Of a stretch of 8,278 nt of DNA, positions 1-6,816 are shown piece by piece. The stretch comes from Acidobacteriota bacterium (GTDB taxonomy: Bacteria > Acidobacteriota > Vicinamibacteria > Vicinamibacterales > Vicinamibacteraceae), in NCBI GenBank assembly GCA_013695405.1, contig JACDAO010000191.1:1-8278 (forward strand), written 5' to 3'. The stretch's first letter is position 1, and every line of letters begins with the position of its first letter. Below the pieces are notes generated by a model. It was not told the origin of the DNA, ran no database searches, and worked only from the letters and a program-made list of their open reading frames with translations. Both the position numbers and the translations under genes were made by a program.

Positions 1-22
1 CCGGACAAGTCCGGCGGACTAC
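1..22 (-). repeat. REP-like palindrome, copy 1 (cut by window edge)
   Basis: On the minus strand this reads GTAG, one extra T, then the palindrome CCGCCGGACTTGTCCGG, cut off at base 1. The complete copies near 6790 and 7590 have the same core and the same GTAG foot. The single inserted base between foot and palindrome is peculiar to this copy. It lies 32 nt beyond the stop codon of the DUF4097 gene and in the same orientation. The tract at 23-54 looks like degenerate heptamers (for example CTCACCC, TTGAACCCT). Whether a partner copy lies to the left cannot be seen. Confidence 0.7.
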
Positions 23-54
23 GCTCCTCGAGCCCTCACCCTTGAACCCTGCGT

Positions 55-975
55 CTACTTCACCGCGATCGATCCGCTGGCGGTACTGAGACGCAGCGTG
101 GGGCCGCCCCCGCGTACGGTGCCCTGCACGTGACGCCGATCCATCTTGCCCTGCGCCGTCAGCGGCGCGTCGACGTCGACGCTGCCCGACGAGGTCCGGG
201 CGTCGAGCGTGAAGCCGTGCGACGACGGCACCGTGACCCTCACGTTGCCTGACGCTGCCGAGAGCTTCCACTCGCCGGTCGGGCTGCCGTCCACGGCGAC
301 GTCGCCACTGCCGGTCGACGCCGTGACCAGGCCAATCACGCCCCCGAGCCGGATGTCGCCGCTGCCGGTGCTCACCCGCACGTCCCCCTTACCGGTCAGG
401 GTTGCGTCGACGCTGCCGCTGCCGGTCGACAGCGACGCCGCACGCCGGACGTCCTTGACCTGCAGATTGCCCGAACCGGTCTGCAGCTTGACGTCGCCGT
501 CGATCGACGTGACGACGATGTCGCCCGAGCCGGTGTTGGCCTTGACGGCCTCTTCCACTCCACTGACCGACACCGAGCCCGACCCGGAGTTGGCCGCCAC
601 CGCGGTCGCCGCCGGCACGGTGATGTCGTACGACACCGATACTGCCTTGCGCATCGTCTCGTCGACGATCCGCCCGACCCTGACGGTGTTGCCTTCGTGC
701 ACGATTGGTGGCGCGCTCACCAACTGGCGGGCCAGGTCCGCGGCGTTGCCCGGGACGCTCCAGCCGGTGTTGACCTTGACCGTGCCCTTGACGACGATCG
801 CGGCGGTGCTGCCTGCGCGCACCGTGATGTCGCCGGCGCCGGTGGAGACGTCGAGCGTCGCCGGGGTGCTCACGGGCAGCGAGCGTTCGAAGGTCAACGG
901 CTGCTGAGCCGCCGCGAGCGCCGGCAAGGCGAACAGCGATGAGGTGAGCAGGGCAGACGACAGGCGGACGGACAT
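55..975 (-). CDS. Secreted DUF4097-family beta-repeat protein (putative adhesin)
   Basis: This is a 306-residue exported protein of unknown function. Residues 1-23 are a Sec signal peptide: a short n-region with one Arg, a hydrophobic core TSSLFALPALA, and cleavage near ALA/AAQ. The mature part is built on a Ser/Thr-Gly-Ser-Gly-Asp/Ser-Ile/Val motif. Copies begin at about residues 44, 130, 148, 166, 184, 203, 221, 240, 261 and 298, so the central ones recur every 18-19 residues. That period suits one coil of a right-handed beta-helix or beta-solenoid, the fold expected for DUF4097 'putative adhesin' proteins. Residues 70-118 form a non-repeat insert. I chose the ATG at 975 because an AAGGAG lies 9 nt upstream and the signal peptide starts there; the open frame runs on to 1038 without either signal. 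The gene diverges from the efflux gene. No catalytic residues are recognisable. A surface or envelope-stress role is only a guess. Confidence 0.85.
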   Translation of the reverse strand: MSVRLSSALLTSSLFALPALAAAQQPLTFERSLPVSTPATLDVSTGAGDITVRAGSTAAIVVKGTVKVNTGWSVPGNAADLARQLVSAPPIVHEGNTVRVGRIVDETMRKAVSVSYDITVPAATAVAANSGSGSVSVSGVEEAVKANTGSGDIVVTSIDGDVKLQTGSGNLQVKDVRRAASLSTGSGSVDATLTGKGDVRVSTGSGDIRLGGVIGLVTASTGSGDVAVDGSPTGEWKLSAASGNVRVTVPSSHGFTLDARTSSGSVDVDAPLTAQGKMDRRHVQGTVRGGGPTLRLSTASGSIAVK

Positions 976-984
976 GGGCAATGG

Positions 985-990
985 CTCCTT
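985..990 (-). promoter_or_regulatory. Ribosome binding site of the DUF4097 gene
   Basis: The minus strand reads AAGGAG here, 9 nt before the ATG at 975. It decides the start in favour of 975 over the in-frame upstream start at 1038. Confidence 0.8.
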
Positions 991-1052
991 GGGGGGACGA
1001 CTGTGGCCTTTGACGGCGGCCACGCCCGCCGGGTTCACATCGGCGGCCGTCG

Positions 1053-1073
1053 GGCATCAGGCATCGGGGCATC
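1053..1073. repeat. Short heptamer-like direct repeat in the divergent upstream region
   Basis: GGCATC occurs three times, at 1053, 1060 and 1068 (steps of 7 and 8 bp), and runs directly into GCGTAG at 1074-1079. It lies in the 132-bp gap between the divergent DUF4097 and efflux starts. It could be an operator or a small drift-prone repeat. The arrangement of heptamers leading into CGTAG is also seen beside the palindromes at the two ends of the window, but no palindrome follows here. Confidence 0.5.
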
Positions 1074-1093
1074 GCGTAGGCGAGGCCCATGAG

Positions 1094-1099
1094 TATCCT
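1094..1099 (+). promoter_or_regulatory. Candidate -10 box (TATCCT) for the efflux gene
   Basis: TATCCT ends 8 nt before the ATG at 1108, and I see no recognisable -35 or Shine-Dalgarno sequence. If used, transcription would begin at or beside the start codon, giving a leaderless or near-leaderless mRNA. Confidence 0.35.
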
Positions 1100-1107
1100 G
1101 TGGGCGG

Positions 1108-2298
1108 ATGGCACAGTCTGCGCGCGGTCACCGCCGGCTCATCGTCCTGCTCGGCGGCCTCACGGCGATTGCGCCGATGTCGATCGACATGTACCTGCCG
1201 GCGTTCCCGGCGCTGGAGCAAGGCCTGGCCACCGATGCGGCCTCGGTGCAACGGACCTTGTCGGTCTTCTTCCTCGGCCTGGCCGCCGGTCAGATGATCT
1301 ACGGACCGCTGTCGGATCGCTTCGGCCGGCGACGCCCCCTGCTGGCCGGTCTGGCTCTCTACACGCTGGCCTCGATCGGCTGCGCCCTGAGCGGGACGAT
1401 CGGGCACCTGGTGATGTGGCGGGGGCTGCAGGCCCTCGGCGGCTGTGCCGGGGTGGTGATGGCGCGGGCCGTGGTGCGCGACGTGTTCGGGCCGCGCGAG
1501 GCGGCGCGGGTGCTGTCCTCGCTGCTGCTGGTAATGGGCGTGGCGCCGATCCTCGCGCCACTGGCAGGCGGGTGGCTGCTCAGCCACGCCGGCTGGCGCG
1601 GCATCTTCGTGGTCCTGATCGCCTTCGGCTTGTGCTGCATCGTTGCGGTGCTCACGACGCTGCCGGACACGGGCCGCGAACACCGGCTGGCCACGATCAC
1701 TGTTCGCAGCGCGTCCGGCGCCTTCGCACGTGTGGCCGTTGACCGTCAGTTCGGTCGGTATGCCACGGCCGGCGCCTTCGCGCAGTCGGCGCTGTTTGCC
1801 TACATCGCCGGCGCGCCGTTCCTGTTCATCCAGGTGCTCGGCATTGCGCCGGCGCACTTCGGCTGGGTCTTCGGGATCAATGCCGCCGGACTGATTGGGG
1901 CCTCGCAACTCAACCGCGCGTTGCTGCACCGCCAGCGCGTCGCGGTGGTCCTGCGCCGGGCTCTGATCGTCCAGGTCGCTGCCAGCGTCGCCTTCCTCGC
2001 CCTGGTGACGTGGACCGCGCCCGCGCTGGTGCGAATCGGCGTTCCGCTGCTGCTGGTGATCACCCTGATGGGCTTCGTGTTGCCGAACACCACGGCGCTG
2101 GCACTGGCGCCGTTCGATCGCGATGCCGGCACCGCGTCGGCCCTGCTCGGCTCGGTGCAGTACGGGTTGGCGGGCCTGACGATATTCGTCGTCGCACTGG
2201 TCTTCGATGGCTCGCCGCGGCCCATGGCGCTGGCGATGCTCGCGTTCGTCGCGGGGGCGTACCTGCTGGTGGCGGTCGCGGAACCCGGCGAGGCCTGA
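1108..2298 (+). CDS. MFS multidrug efflux transporter, Bcr/CflA (DHA1) family
   Basis: This 396-residue inner-membrane protein is full length for the family (about 390-400) and has twelve hydrophobic segments. My estimates are 11-30, 50-68, 78-95, 98-121, 136-158, 165-185, 218-241, 251-268, 285-302, 310-333, 341-366 and 372-391. Family marks include SIDMYLPAFP at 25-34 in TM1 (Asp27 is the usual coupling acidic residue). Motif A, GQMIYGPLSDRFGRRRP, is at 61-77, with the WRGLQALGG arginine (Arg105) in TM4. The antiporter motif C region, GVAPILAPLAGG, is at 144-155, followed by PNTTALAL (326-333) and AGTASALLG (340-348). Such proteins exchange protons for drugs such as bicyclomycin or chloramphenicol, or for small metabolites; the substrate here cannot be read. 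The ATG at 1108 gives the usual short basic N-terminus. An ATG at 1089 is in another frame. The gene diverges from the DUF4097 gene, and no local regulator gene is visible. Confidence 0.9.
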   Translation: MAQSARGHRRLIVLLGGLTAIAPMSIDMYLPAFPALEQGLATDAASVQRTLSVFFLGLAAGQMIYGPLSDRFGRRRPLLAGLALYTLASIGCALSGTIGHLVMWRGLQALGGCAGVVMARAVVRDVFGPREAARVLSSLLLVMGVAPILAPLAGGWLLSHAGWRGIFVVLIAFGLCCIVAVLTTLPDTGREHRLATITVRSASGAFARVAVDRQFGRYATAGAFAQSALFAYIAGAPFLFIQVLGIAPAHFGWVFGINAAGLIGASQLNRALLHRQRVAVVLRRALIVQVAASVAFLALVTWTAPALVRIGVPLLLVITLMGFVLPNTTALALAPFDRDAGTASALLGSVQYGLAGLTIFVVALVFDGSPRPMALAMLAFVAGAYLLVAVAEPGEA

Positions 2299-2330
2299 CG
2301 GCGGTCGGCGTCTTTCAGCCCGACGGTCTC

Positions 2331-2339
2331 TGCTACGCT
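2331..2339 (+). promoter_or_regulatory. Candidate extended -10 promoter (TGCTACGCT) upstream of the FKBP gene
   Basis: An extended -10 (TG-n-TACGCT) lies in the 79-bp gap after the efflux stop. The -35 is unconvincing. Nine nucleotides after it comes an ATG (2349) opening a 10-codon ORF that ends on the FKBP start codon. A weak 5-bp stem (GTCGG at 2304-2308 with CCGAC at 2320-2324) precedes it and could be a poor terminator for the efflux gene. The GCTACGC string also resembles the tail of the palindromic repeats elsewhere in the window. Confidence 0.35.
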
Positions 2340-2377
2340 CTCGGAGCCATGCGCCAGCCCGCCCGTCCGGACACACG

Positions 2378-2875
2378 ATGATCTCCAGCGCGCTGCCCCC
2401 TCTCGACGCCGAGGTTTCGCGTCGCGCCCTGTTGCTCGGCTTGTTGGCGTCCGCCACGGCGAGTGCCTGCGGCGGAGGCGGAGGCGGCGCTTCGCCGACA
2501 GCCCCGACCCCGGTGGTGAACGTGCCCTATTCGATGACCGACCTGACTGTCGGCACCGGCACCGAAGCGGTGAACGGGATGCGCCTGACCGTGAACTACT
2601 CCGGCTGGCTCTTCAATACGGCCGCCTCCGACAACAAAGGCACGCTCTTCGACACGACGTTCCAGCCGGGTCGCTCACCGTTCCAGTTCATCCTCGGGTC
2701 GAGGCAGGTAATCGCAGGATGGGAACGCGGCGTGCCTGGCATGAGGGTCGGAGGCGTGCGGCGCCTCGTGTTGCCACCCGAGCTGGGTTACGGCGCTGCC
2801 GGGTCTGGCCCGATCCCGGGCAACGCGACGCTGATCTTCGAGATCGGCCTGGTCGACGCGCAGACGCTGACGTAG
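2378..2875 (+). CDS. FKBP-type peptidyl-prolyl cis-trans isomerase, predicted lipoprotein
   Basis: This 165-residue protein would speed Xaa-Pro bond isomerisation outside the cytoplasm. Residues 1-30 are an export signal with an Arg pair (SRRALLLGLL at 14-23, Tat-like) leading to Cys31, a probable lipidation site. The box is imperfect because Ala sits at -3. A Gly-rich and Pro-rich linker (32-50) precedes a single FKBP domain (about 52-160). Aligned by eye to human FKBP12, the pocket residues are all present: Tyr74, Phe91-Asp92, Phe102, Val111-Ile112, Trp115, Tyr138 and Phe154. The enzyme should therefore be active. A 6-8 residue insertion (TAASDNKG, about 81-88) lengthens the loop before FDTT. 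The ATG at 2378 is the first that yields the signal; the frame is open back to 2207, inside the efflux gene, but encodes Arg-rich noise. There is no Shine-Dalgarno sequence. It lies 27 bp before the dihaem gene and may share its transcript. Confidence 0.9.
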   Translation: MISSALPPLDAEVSRRALLLGLLASATASACGGGGGGASPTAPTPVVNVPYSMTDLTVGTGTEAVNGMRLTVNYSGWLFNTAASDNKGTLFDTTFQPGRSPFQFILGSRQVIAGWERGVPGMRVGGVRRLVLPPELGYGAAGSGPIPGNATLIFEIGLVDAQTLT

Positions 2876-2884
2876 CGGCCGGGG

Positions 2885-2890
2885 TACAAT
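2885..2890 (+). promoter_or_regulatory. Candidate -10 box (TACAAT) for the dihaem operon
   Basis: TACAAT begins 10 nt after the FKBP stop codon and ends 12 nt before the GTG at 2903. I see no clear -35. AGGA at 2895-2898 is only 4 nt from the GTG, too close for a good ribosome site. This may be an internal promoter giving the two-gene operon its own near-leaderless transcript. Confidence 0.45.
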
Positions 2891-2902
2891 CCCTAGGATC
2901 CT

Positions 2903-5395
2903 GTGCGTACCGTGTTGATGCTGGCACTCGTGGCCGCGGCCTGTCTGGCCGTGACGGCGGCTCCCGACCCCGGGACGTCGCCGGTGCCCGACCGTGCCGG
3001 CTTCGACGCGACGGTGCGGCCGTTCATCGAGAAGACCTGCCTCGACTGCCACAACGCCAAGCGGCAGAAGGGCGGCATCAATCTCGAACAGCACGGCACG
3101 GCCGACGCTGTGGCCAATCATCCCGACGACTTCGAGCACGTGCTCGTCAAGTTGAAGACCGGCGAGATGCCGCCGGAAGACGAGGAACGACCCGACCAGC
3201 AGGAGGTCGAACGCGTCACTGGCTGGATCGAGCGTGAGTTCGCGCGCCTCGAGCGGGTCACCCCGCCCGATCCCGGTCGGGTCACCGCGCGTCGCCTCAA
3301 TCGCACCGAGTACAACAACACCGTGCGTGACCTGTTCGGCGTCGACGTCCGTCCCGCTGACGACTTCCCGCAGGACGACACCGGCTACGGTTTCGACAAC
3401 ATCGCCGACGTGCTGTCGCTGTCGCCGGTGCTGGTCGAGAAGTACATGGCGGCCGCCGAGAAGGTGGTCCGCACCGCGATGTTCGGCCCCGAAGTCGAGG
3501 CGCCGACGCTGCTTCGCCTCAAGGCCACGACCGCGGTGGTGCCGCCGGTGCGGACACCGCCCTCGCACTACGACGTCTCGGGCCTCAGCCTGCCGAACGC
3601 GGTCCACGCCAGCCAGCGCGTGACGGTGCCCGGGCAATACCTGCTGCGCGTGTTCCTGAACGGCCGACGGCCGCTCGGCTCGGCGCCGATCCGGATCGGC
3701 CTGTACGTCGACGGCACGCTGGTCGGCGAGCAGCCGCTCGACGTCGCGGCGCAGGCCTCGTTCGACGAGGACGTGCAGGAACTCGACGGCAAGACACTCG
3801 AGTTCAAGGTGACGCTGCCGGCCGGCGAGCGCTGGCTCGCCGCCACCGTGCTCGACCTGTACGACGGACTGCCGGCCCGCTACGGCGGCCCGCGGGCATC
3901 GGACCGTCCCGAACAGCACATCGTGCCGACCTTCCGCGAGCCGCGCGACGCGACCCCGGAACGGATCGCGCAGGCCCGCACGGCCTTCGAGCAACGCGTG
4001 CGCGAACGCGCCGAGGCGCCGATCAACAACGCCCGGGTCGGGCGGATGGAACTGGCCGGCCCGTTCAACGCGCAGCGCCAGGCGTCGCCCGAGGGGCTGG
4101 CGGCGGTCTATGCGTGCGAGCACCTGCACGGCGGCCATCAGTCGTGGTGCGGCCTGCGCAACATCTCACACGTCGCCCAGCGTGCCTTCCGCCGCCCGGT
4201 CAGCCGCGAGGAACTGGCGCCCTACGTGGCGCTGTTGCGCAAGGCGCGCGCCGGCGGCGAGTCGTTCGAGGAGTCACTCGCGGTCGCCCTGCAGGCGCTG
4301 CTGGTGTCGCCGGACTTCCTGTTCCGGATCGAGCGCGAGCAGCCGGCGACGGCGGCCACAGCCAGCACGCACGCGATCAGCCAGCACGAACTGGCGGCGC
4401 GCCTCTCGTACTTCCTGTGGTCCAGTCTCCCCGACGAGCCCCTGCGGCGCCTCGCCGATCGGCGGACGCTGCGCCAGCCCGGCGTACTCGAGGCGCAAGT
4501 GCGGCGCATGCTCGAGGATCCGCGCTCGAGGGCGCTGGTCGAGGAGTTCGGCGGCCAGTGGCTGCAGTTCCGCGCCCTCGAATCGGTCGCGCCCGACAAG
4601 GACCGCTTCCCGACCTTCGACAACTACCTCCGCCTCTCGATGCGCAACGAGACGATGCTGTTCTTCGAGCACATCGTTGCGCAAGACCGCAGCATTCTGG
4701 AGTTCCTGGACGCGCGCTACACGTTCCTGAACGAGCGGTTGGCGCAGCACTACGGCGTCGACGGCGTGAGCGGCCCGCAGTTCCGTCGCGTCGACCTCAC
4801 CGGGCCCCAGCGCGGCGGGGTCCTGACCCAGGCCAGCGTGTTGACCGTGTCGTCGTACGCCACCCGCACCTCGCCGGTGCTGCGCGGCAAGTGGATTCTC
4901 GACAACCTGCTCGACGCGCCACCGCCCGATCCGCCGGCCGGCGTGCCGGCGCTCGACGAAACCGCGGTCGGCACCACCGTCTCATTGCGGCAGCAGATGG
5001 AAGCGCACCGCGCCAACCCGACCTGCGCCTCGTGCCACCGGCGCATGGACCCGCTCGGCTTCGGCCTCGAGAACTACGACGCGATCGGCGCCTGGCGGAC
5101 GATGGAAGGCAAGTTCGCGATTGATTCGACCGGCGCGCTGCCCGACGGCCGCCAGTTCCACGACCCGTCGGAGCTGCGCACGATCCTGGTCCAGGACCGC
5201 CAGGACTTCGCGCGGGCCCTGACCTCGAAAATGATGATCTACGCACTCGGCCGCGGCCTCGAGCGCTACGATCGTCCGACCGTCCGCGGCATCGTCAGCC
5301 GCCTGCCCAGCCACGACCACCGGTTCTCCGGGCTCGTGCTCGAGATCGTGAACAGCCTGCCGTTTCAGATGCGGCGAGGAGCCAGCGCGCCATGA
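2903..5395 (+). CDS. Exported dihaem PSD-domain protein (DUF1587/DUF1595/DUF1592/DUF1588/DUF1585)
   Basis: This 830-residue protein has a Sec signal at 1-20 (core VLMLALVAAACLAV). By eye the domains run as follows. A cytochrome-c-like domain occupies about 34-112, with haem motif CLDCH at 46-50 and a likely axial Met89 in GEMPP. DUF1587 (about 126-190) contains RRLNRTEYNNTVRDLFGVD. A beta-rich segment (about 205-325) may be a carbohydrate-binding module. DUF1595 is at about 418-478 (AQRAFRRPVSREEL), DUF1592 at about 493-620 (LAARLSYFLWSSLPDE) and DUF1588 at about 636-732, ending in a second haem motif CASCH (708-712, then RRMDPLGFGLENYD). DUF1585 (about 748-822) closes the protein. The architecture is known from Planctomycetota, Verrucomicrobiota and Acidobacteriota, but its chemistry is not established. 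Two CxxCH sites suggest periplasmic electron transfer, and the beta module suggests a glycan context. An in-frame TAG at 2894-2896 limits the start to the GTG at 2903 or the ATG at 2918; I chose GTG because it keeps the basic n-region. Cys405 and Cys416 flank a His-rich loop. Confidence 0.9.
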   Translation: MRTVLMLALVAAACLAVTAAPDPGTSPVPDRAGFDATVRPFIEKTCLDCHNAKRQKGGINLEQHGTADAVANHPDDFEHVLVKLKTGEMPPEDEERPDQQEVERVTGWIEREFARLERVTPPDPGRVTARRLNRTEYNNTVRDLFGVDVRPADDFPQDDTGYGFDNIADVLSLSPVLVEKYMAAAEKVVRTAMFGPEVEAPTLLRLKATTAVVPPVRTPPSHYDVSGLSLPNAVHASQRVTVPGQYLLRVFLNGRRPLGSAPIRIGLYVDGTLVGEQPLDVAAQASFDEDVQELDGKTLEFKVTLPAGERWLAATVLDLYDGLPARYGGPRASDRPEQHIVPTFREPRDATPERIAQARTAFEQRVRERAEAPINNARVGRMELAGPFNAQRQASPEGLAAVYACEHLHGGHQSWCGLRNISHVAQRAFRRPVSREELAPYVALLRKARAGGESFEESLAVALQALLVSPDFLFRIEREQPATAATASTHAISQHELAARLSYFLWSSLPDEPLRRLADRRTLRQPGVLEAQVRRMLEDPRSRALVEEFGGQWLQFRALESVAPDKDRFPTFDNYLRLSMRNETMLFFEHIVAQDRSILEFLDARYTFLNERLAQHYGVDGVSGPQFRRVDLTGPQRGGVLTQASVLTVSSYATRTSPVLRGKWILDNLLDAPPPDPPAGVPALDETAVGTTVSLRQQMEAHRANPTCASCHRRMDPLGFGLENYDAIGAWRTMEGKFAIDSTGALPDGRQFHDPSELRTILVQDRQDFARALTSKMMIYALGRGLERYDRPTVRGIVSRLPSHDHRFSGLVLEIVNSLPFQMRRGASAP
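5376..5381 (+). promoter_or_regulatory. Ribosome binding site of the DUF1552 gene
   Basis: GAGGAG lies inside the end of the dihaem coding region, 10 nt before the ATG at 5392. With the ATGA overlap it supports translational coupling of the two genes. Confidence 0.75.
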
Positions 5396-6747
5396 TCATC
5401 ACCGGCAAGCACCTGCCACGACGCACTTTCCTGCGCGGTCTCGGCGCCTCGGTCGCCCTGCCGATGCTCGACGCGATGACCCCGGCCCTGGCCCGCGCGG
5501 CCCAGGCCGCACCCGTGCCGGTCCGTCTGGTGTTCACCTACGTGCCCAACGGCGTGTCGATGGCCGGCTGGACGCCCCAGGGCGCCGGCAAGGCCTTCGA
5601 GTTGTCGCGAGTGCTGGCCCCGCTGGCCGGCCACAAAGACGACATGCTTGTGCTGAGCGGGCTGGCGCAGCGCAACGGAATGGCTCTCGGCGACGGCGCT
5701 GGCGACCACGCCCGGGCCGCGGCCTCGTACCTGACCGGCGTGCACCCGAAGAAGACCGCCGGCGCCGACATCCACAACGGGGTTTCGGCCGACCAGCTCG
5801 CGGCGCAGCACCTGTCGCGAGCCACGCGCTTTGCCTCGCTCGAACTCGGCTGCGACGACTCCCGAACGGTCGGCAACTGCGACTCGGGCTACAGCTGCGC
5901 CTACAGCAACAGCCTGGCGTGGCGTAGCGAGACCTCGCCGATGCCGCCCGAGACCAACCCGCGACTGGTCTTCGAGCGCCTGTTCGGTGCCGACGCGCAT
6001 CTCGATCCCGCGGTTCGGCAGCGGCGCCTCGTGCATCGACGCAGCATTCTCGATCTGGTGGGGGAGCGGACCCGGCAGCTGACCGGCACGCTCGGCGCCC
6101 ACGATCGCCGCAAGGTCGACGAGTACCTGCACGCGGTGCGCGAAATCGAGCGGCAGATCGAGGTTGCCGAGGGCGACATGCGCGATCTTCGCCCGGGCAT
6201 CGACAAGCCGACCGGCGTGCCGGTGGCCTTTGCCGACTACGTCAAGCTGATGTACGACCTGCAGGTGGTCGCCTTCCAGACCGATCTGACCCGCGTCGTC
6301 ACGATGATGGTCGGCCGCGAAGGCAGCATGAGGACCTACCCCGAGATCGGCGTACCCGACCCGCACCACCCGCTGACGCACCACCGCAACAACGCCGAGT
6401 GGATGGGCCGGGTCGAGCAGATCAACGTCTTCCACGCCGAGCTGTTCGCGTACTTCCTCGACAAGCTGAAGGCGTCGAGCGAGGGCGACAGCACGCTGCT
6501 CGAGCGGTCGATGATCGTCTACGGCAGCGGGCTCAGCGACGGCAATCGCCACACCCACGAAGACCTGCCAGTGCTGGTGGTGGGACAGGGCGGTGGCCTG
6601 CTCAAGACCGGCCGCCACGTGGTCTATCCGAAGCAGACGCCGATGACCAACCTGTACCTGTCGCTGCTCGGCGGCATGGGCGTGCCGGCCGAGACCATCG
6701 GCGACAGCACGGGCAAGATCGAGTATCTGAACGACGTGACGAACTAA
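5392..6747 (+). CDS. Tat-exported DUF1552 protein, partner of the dihaem protein
   Basis: This 451-residue protein begins with a twin-arginine signal, LPRRTFLRGLGASVALPML at 8-26, with cleavage near 36-40 (ARAAQAA). Tat export implies it folds, perhaps around a metal or cofactor, before crossing the membrane. The body is one DUF1552 domain (about 43-448). Visible conserved-looking sites are LVFTYVPNGV (46-55), GDHARAAASYLTG (104-116), three cysteines at 154, 163 and 169, HHPLTHH (325-331) and YGSGLSDGNRHTHEDLP (377-393). The last resembles the histidine-rich end of the DUF1501/alkaline-phosphatase-like superfamily, which hints at a hydrolase-type metal site; this is inference and no reaction is known. 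The start overlaps the dihaem stop (ATGA), so the two are one transcript and probably one complex or pathway. The same pair recurs in Acidobacteriota, Planctomycetota and Verrucomicrobiota. No gene lies downstream on this strand; the repeat at 6783-6806 follows 35 bp after the stop. Confidence 0.9.
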   Translation: MIITGKHLPRRTFLRGLGASVALPMLDAMTPALARAAQAAPVPVRLVFTYVPNGVSMAGWTPQGAGKAFELSRVLAPLAGHKDDMLVLSGLAQRNGMALGDGAGDHARAAASYLTGVHPKKTAGADIHNGVSADQLAAQHLSRATRFASLELGCDDSRTVGNCDSGYSCAYSNSLAWRSETSPMPPETNPRLVFERLFGADAHLDPAVRQRRLVHRRSILDLVGERTRQLTGTLGAHDRRKVDEYLHAVREIERQIEVAEGDMRDLRPGIDKPTGVPVAFADYVKLMYDLQVVAFQTDLTRVVTMMVGREGSMRTYPEIGVPDPHHPLTHHRNNAEWMGRVEQINVFHAELFAYFLDKLKASSEGDSTLLERSMIVYGSGLSDGNRHTHEDLPVLVVGQGGGLLKTGRHVVYPKQTPMTNLYLSLLGGMGVPAETIGDSTGKIEYLNDVTN

Positions 6748-6781
6748 GGCCCGGAATTCTCTCCCGCTTGCCCGCGAGGAG

Positions 6782-6806
6782 GCCGCCGGACAAGTCCGGC
6801 GGCTAC
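6782..6806 (-). repeat. REP-like palindrome, copy 2, between convergent genes
   Basis: The 20-bp palindrome at 6783-6802 is CCGCCGGACAAGTCCGGCGG, and CTAC (6803-6806) supplies the foot, read as GTAG on the minus strand. The pairing extends one further base at each side (6782 with 6803). It sits 35 bp after the DUF1552 stop and 10 nt beyond the lectin-like gene's stop, the only strong hairpin between two convergent genes. It could therefore stop or protect both transcripts. No T-run follows on either strand, so it is not a standard intrinsic terminator. Confidence 0.75.
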
Positions 6807-6816
6807 CGGTTGGGTT

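Noticed and set aside
146..907. Long plus-strand ORF opposite the DUF4097 gene
   Set aside because: It is the reverse-strand shadow of the Gly/Ser repeat; it has no signal, no ribosome site and a composition fixed by the sense gene.
2304..2324. Terminator or degraded palindromic repeat after the efflux gene
   Set aside because: Only 5 bp of stem around an 11-nt loop and no T-run; similarity to the repeat family is limited to the short GCTACGC string.
1057..2457. 466-codon minus-strand ORF opposite the efflux gene
   Set aside because: Arg/Gln-rich low-complexity translation typical of antisense frames in GC-rich DNA; the plus strand encodes a clear transporter.
2675..4138. 487-codon minus-strand ORF opposite the FKBP and dihaem genes
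   Set aside because: It crosses two well-supported genes and has His/Arg/Val-rich shadow composition with no recognisable domain.
5365..6618. 417-codon minus-strand ORF opposite the DUF1552 gene
   Set aside because: Shadow frame; the plus strand carries the Tat signal and conserved motifs.
6782..6806. Rho-independent terminator
   Set aside because: The hairpin is strong but neither strand has a following T-run, and the same sequence occurs elsewhere as a repeat family.
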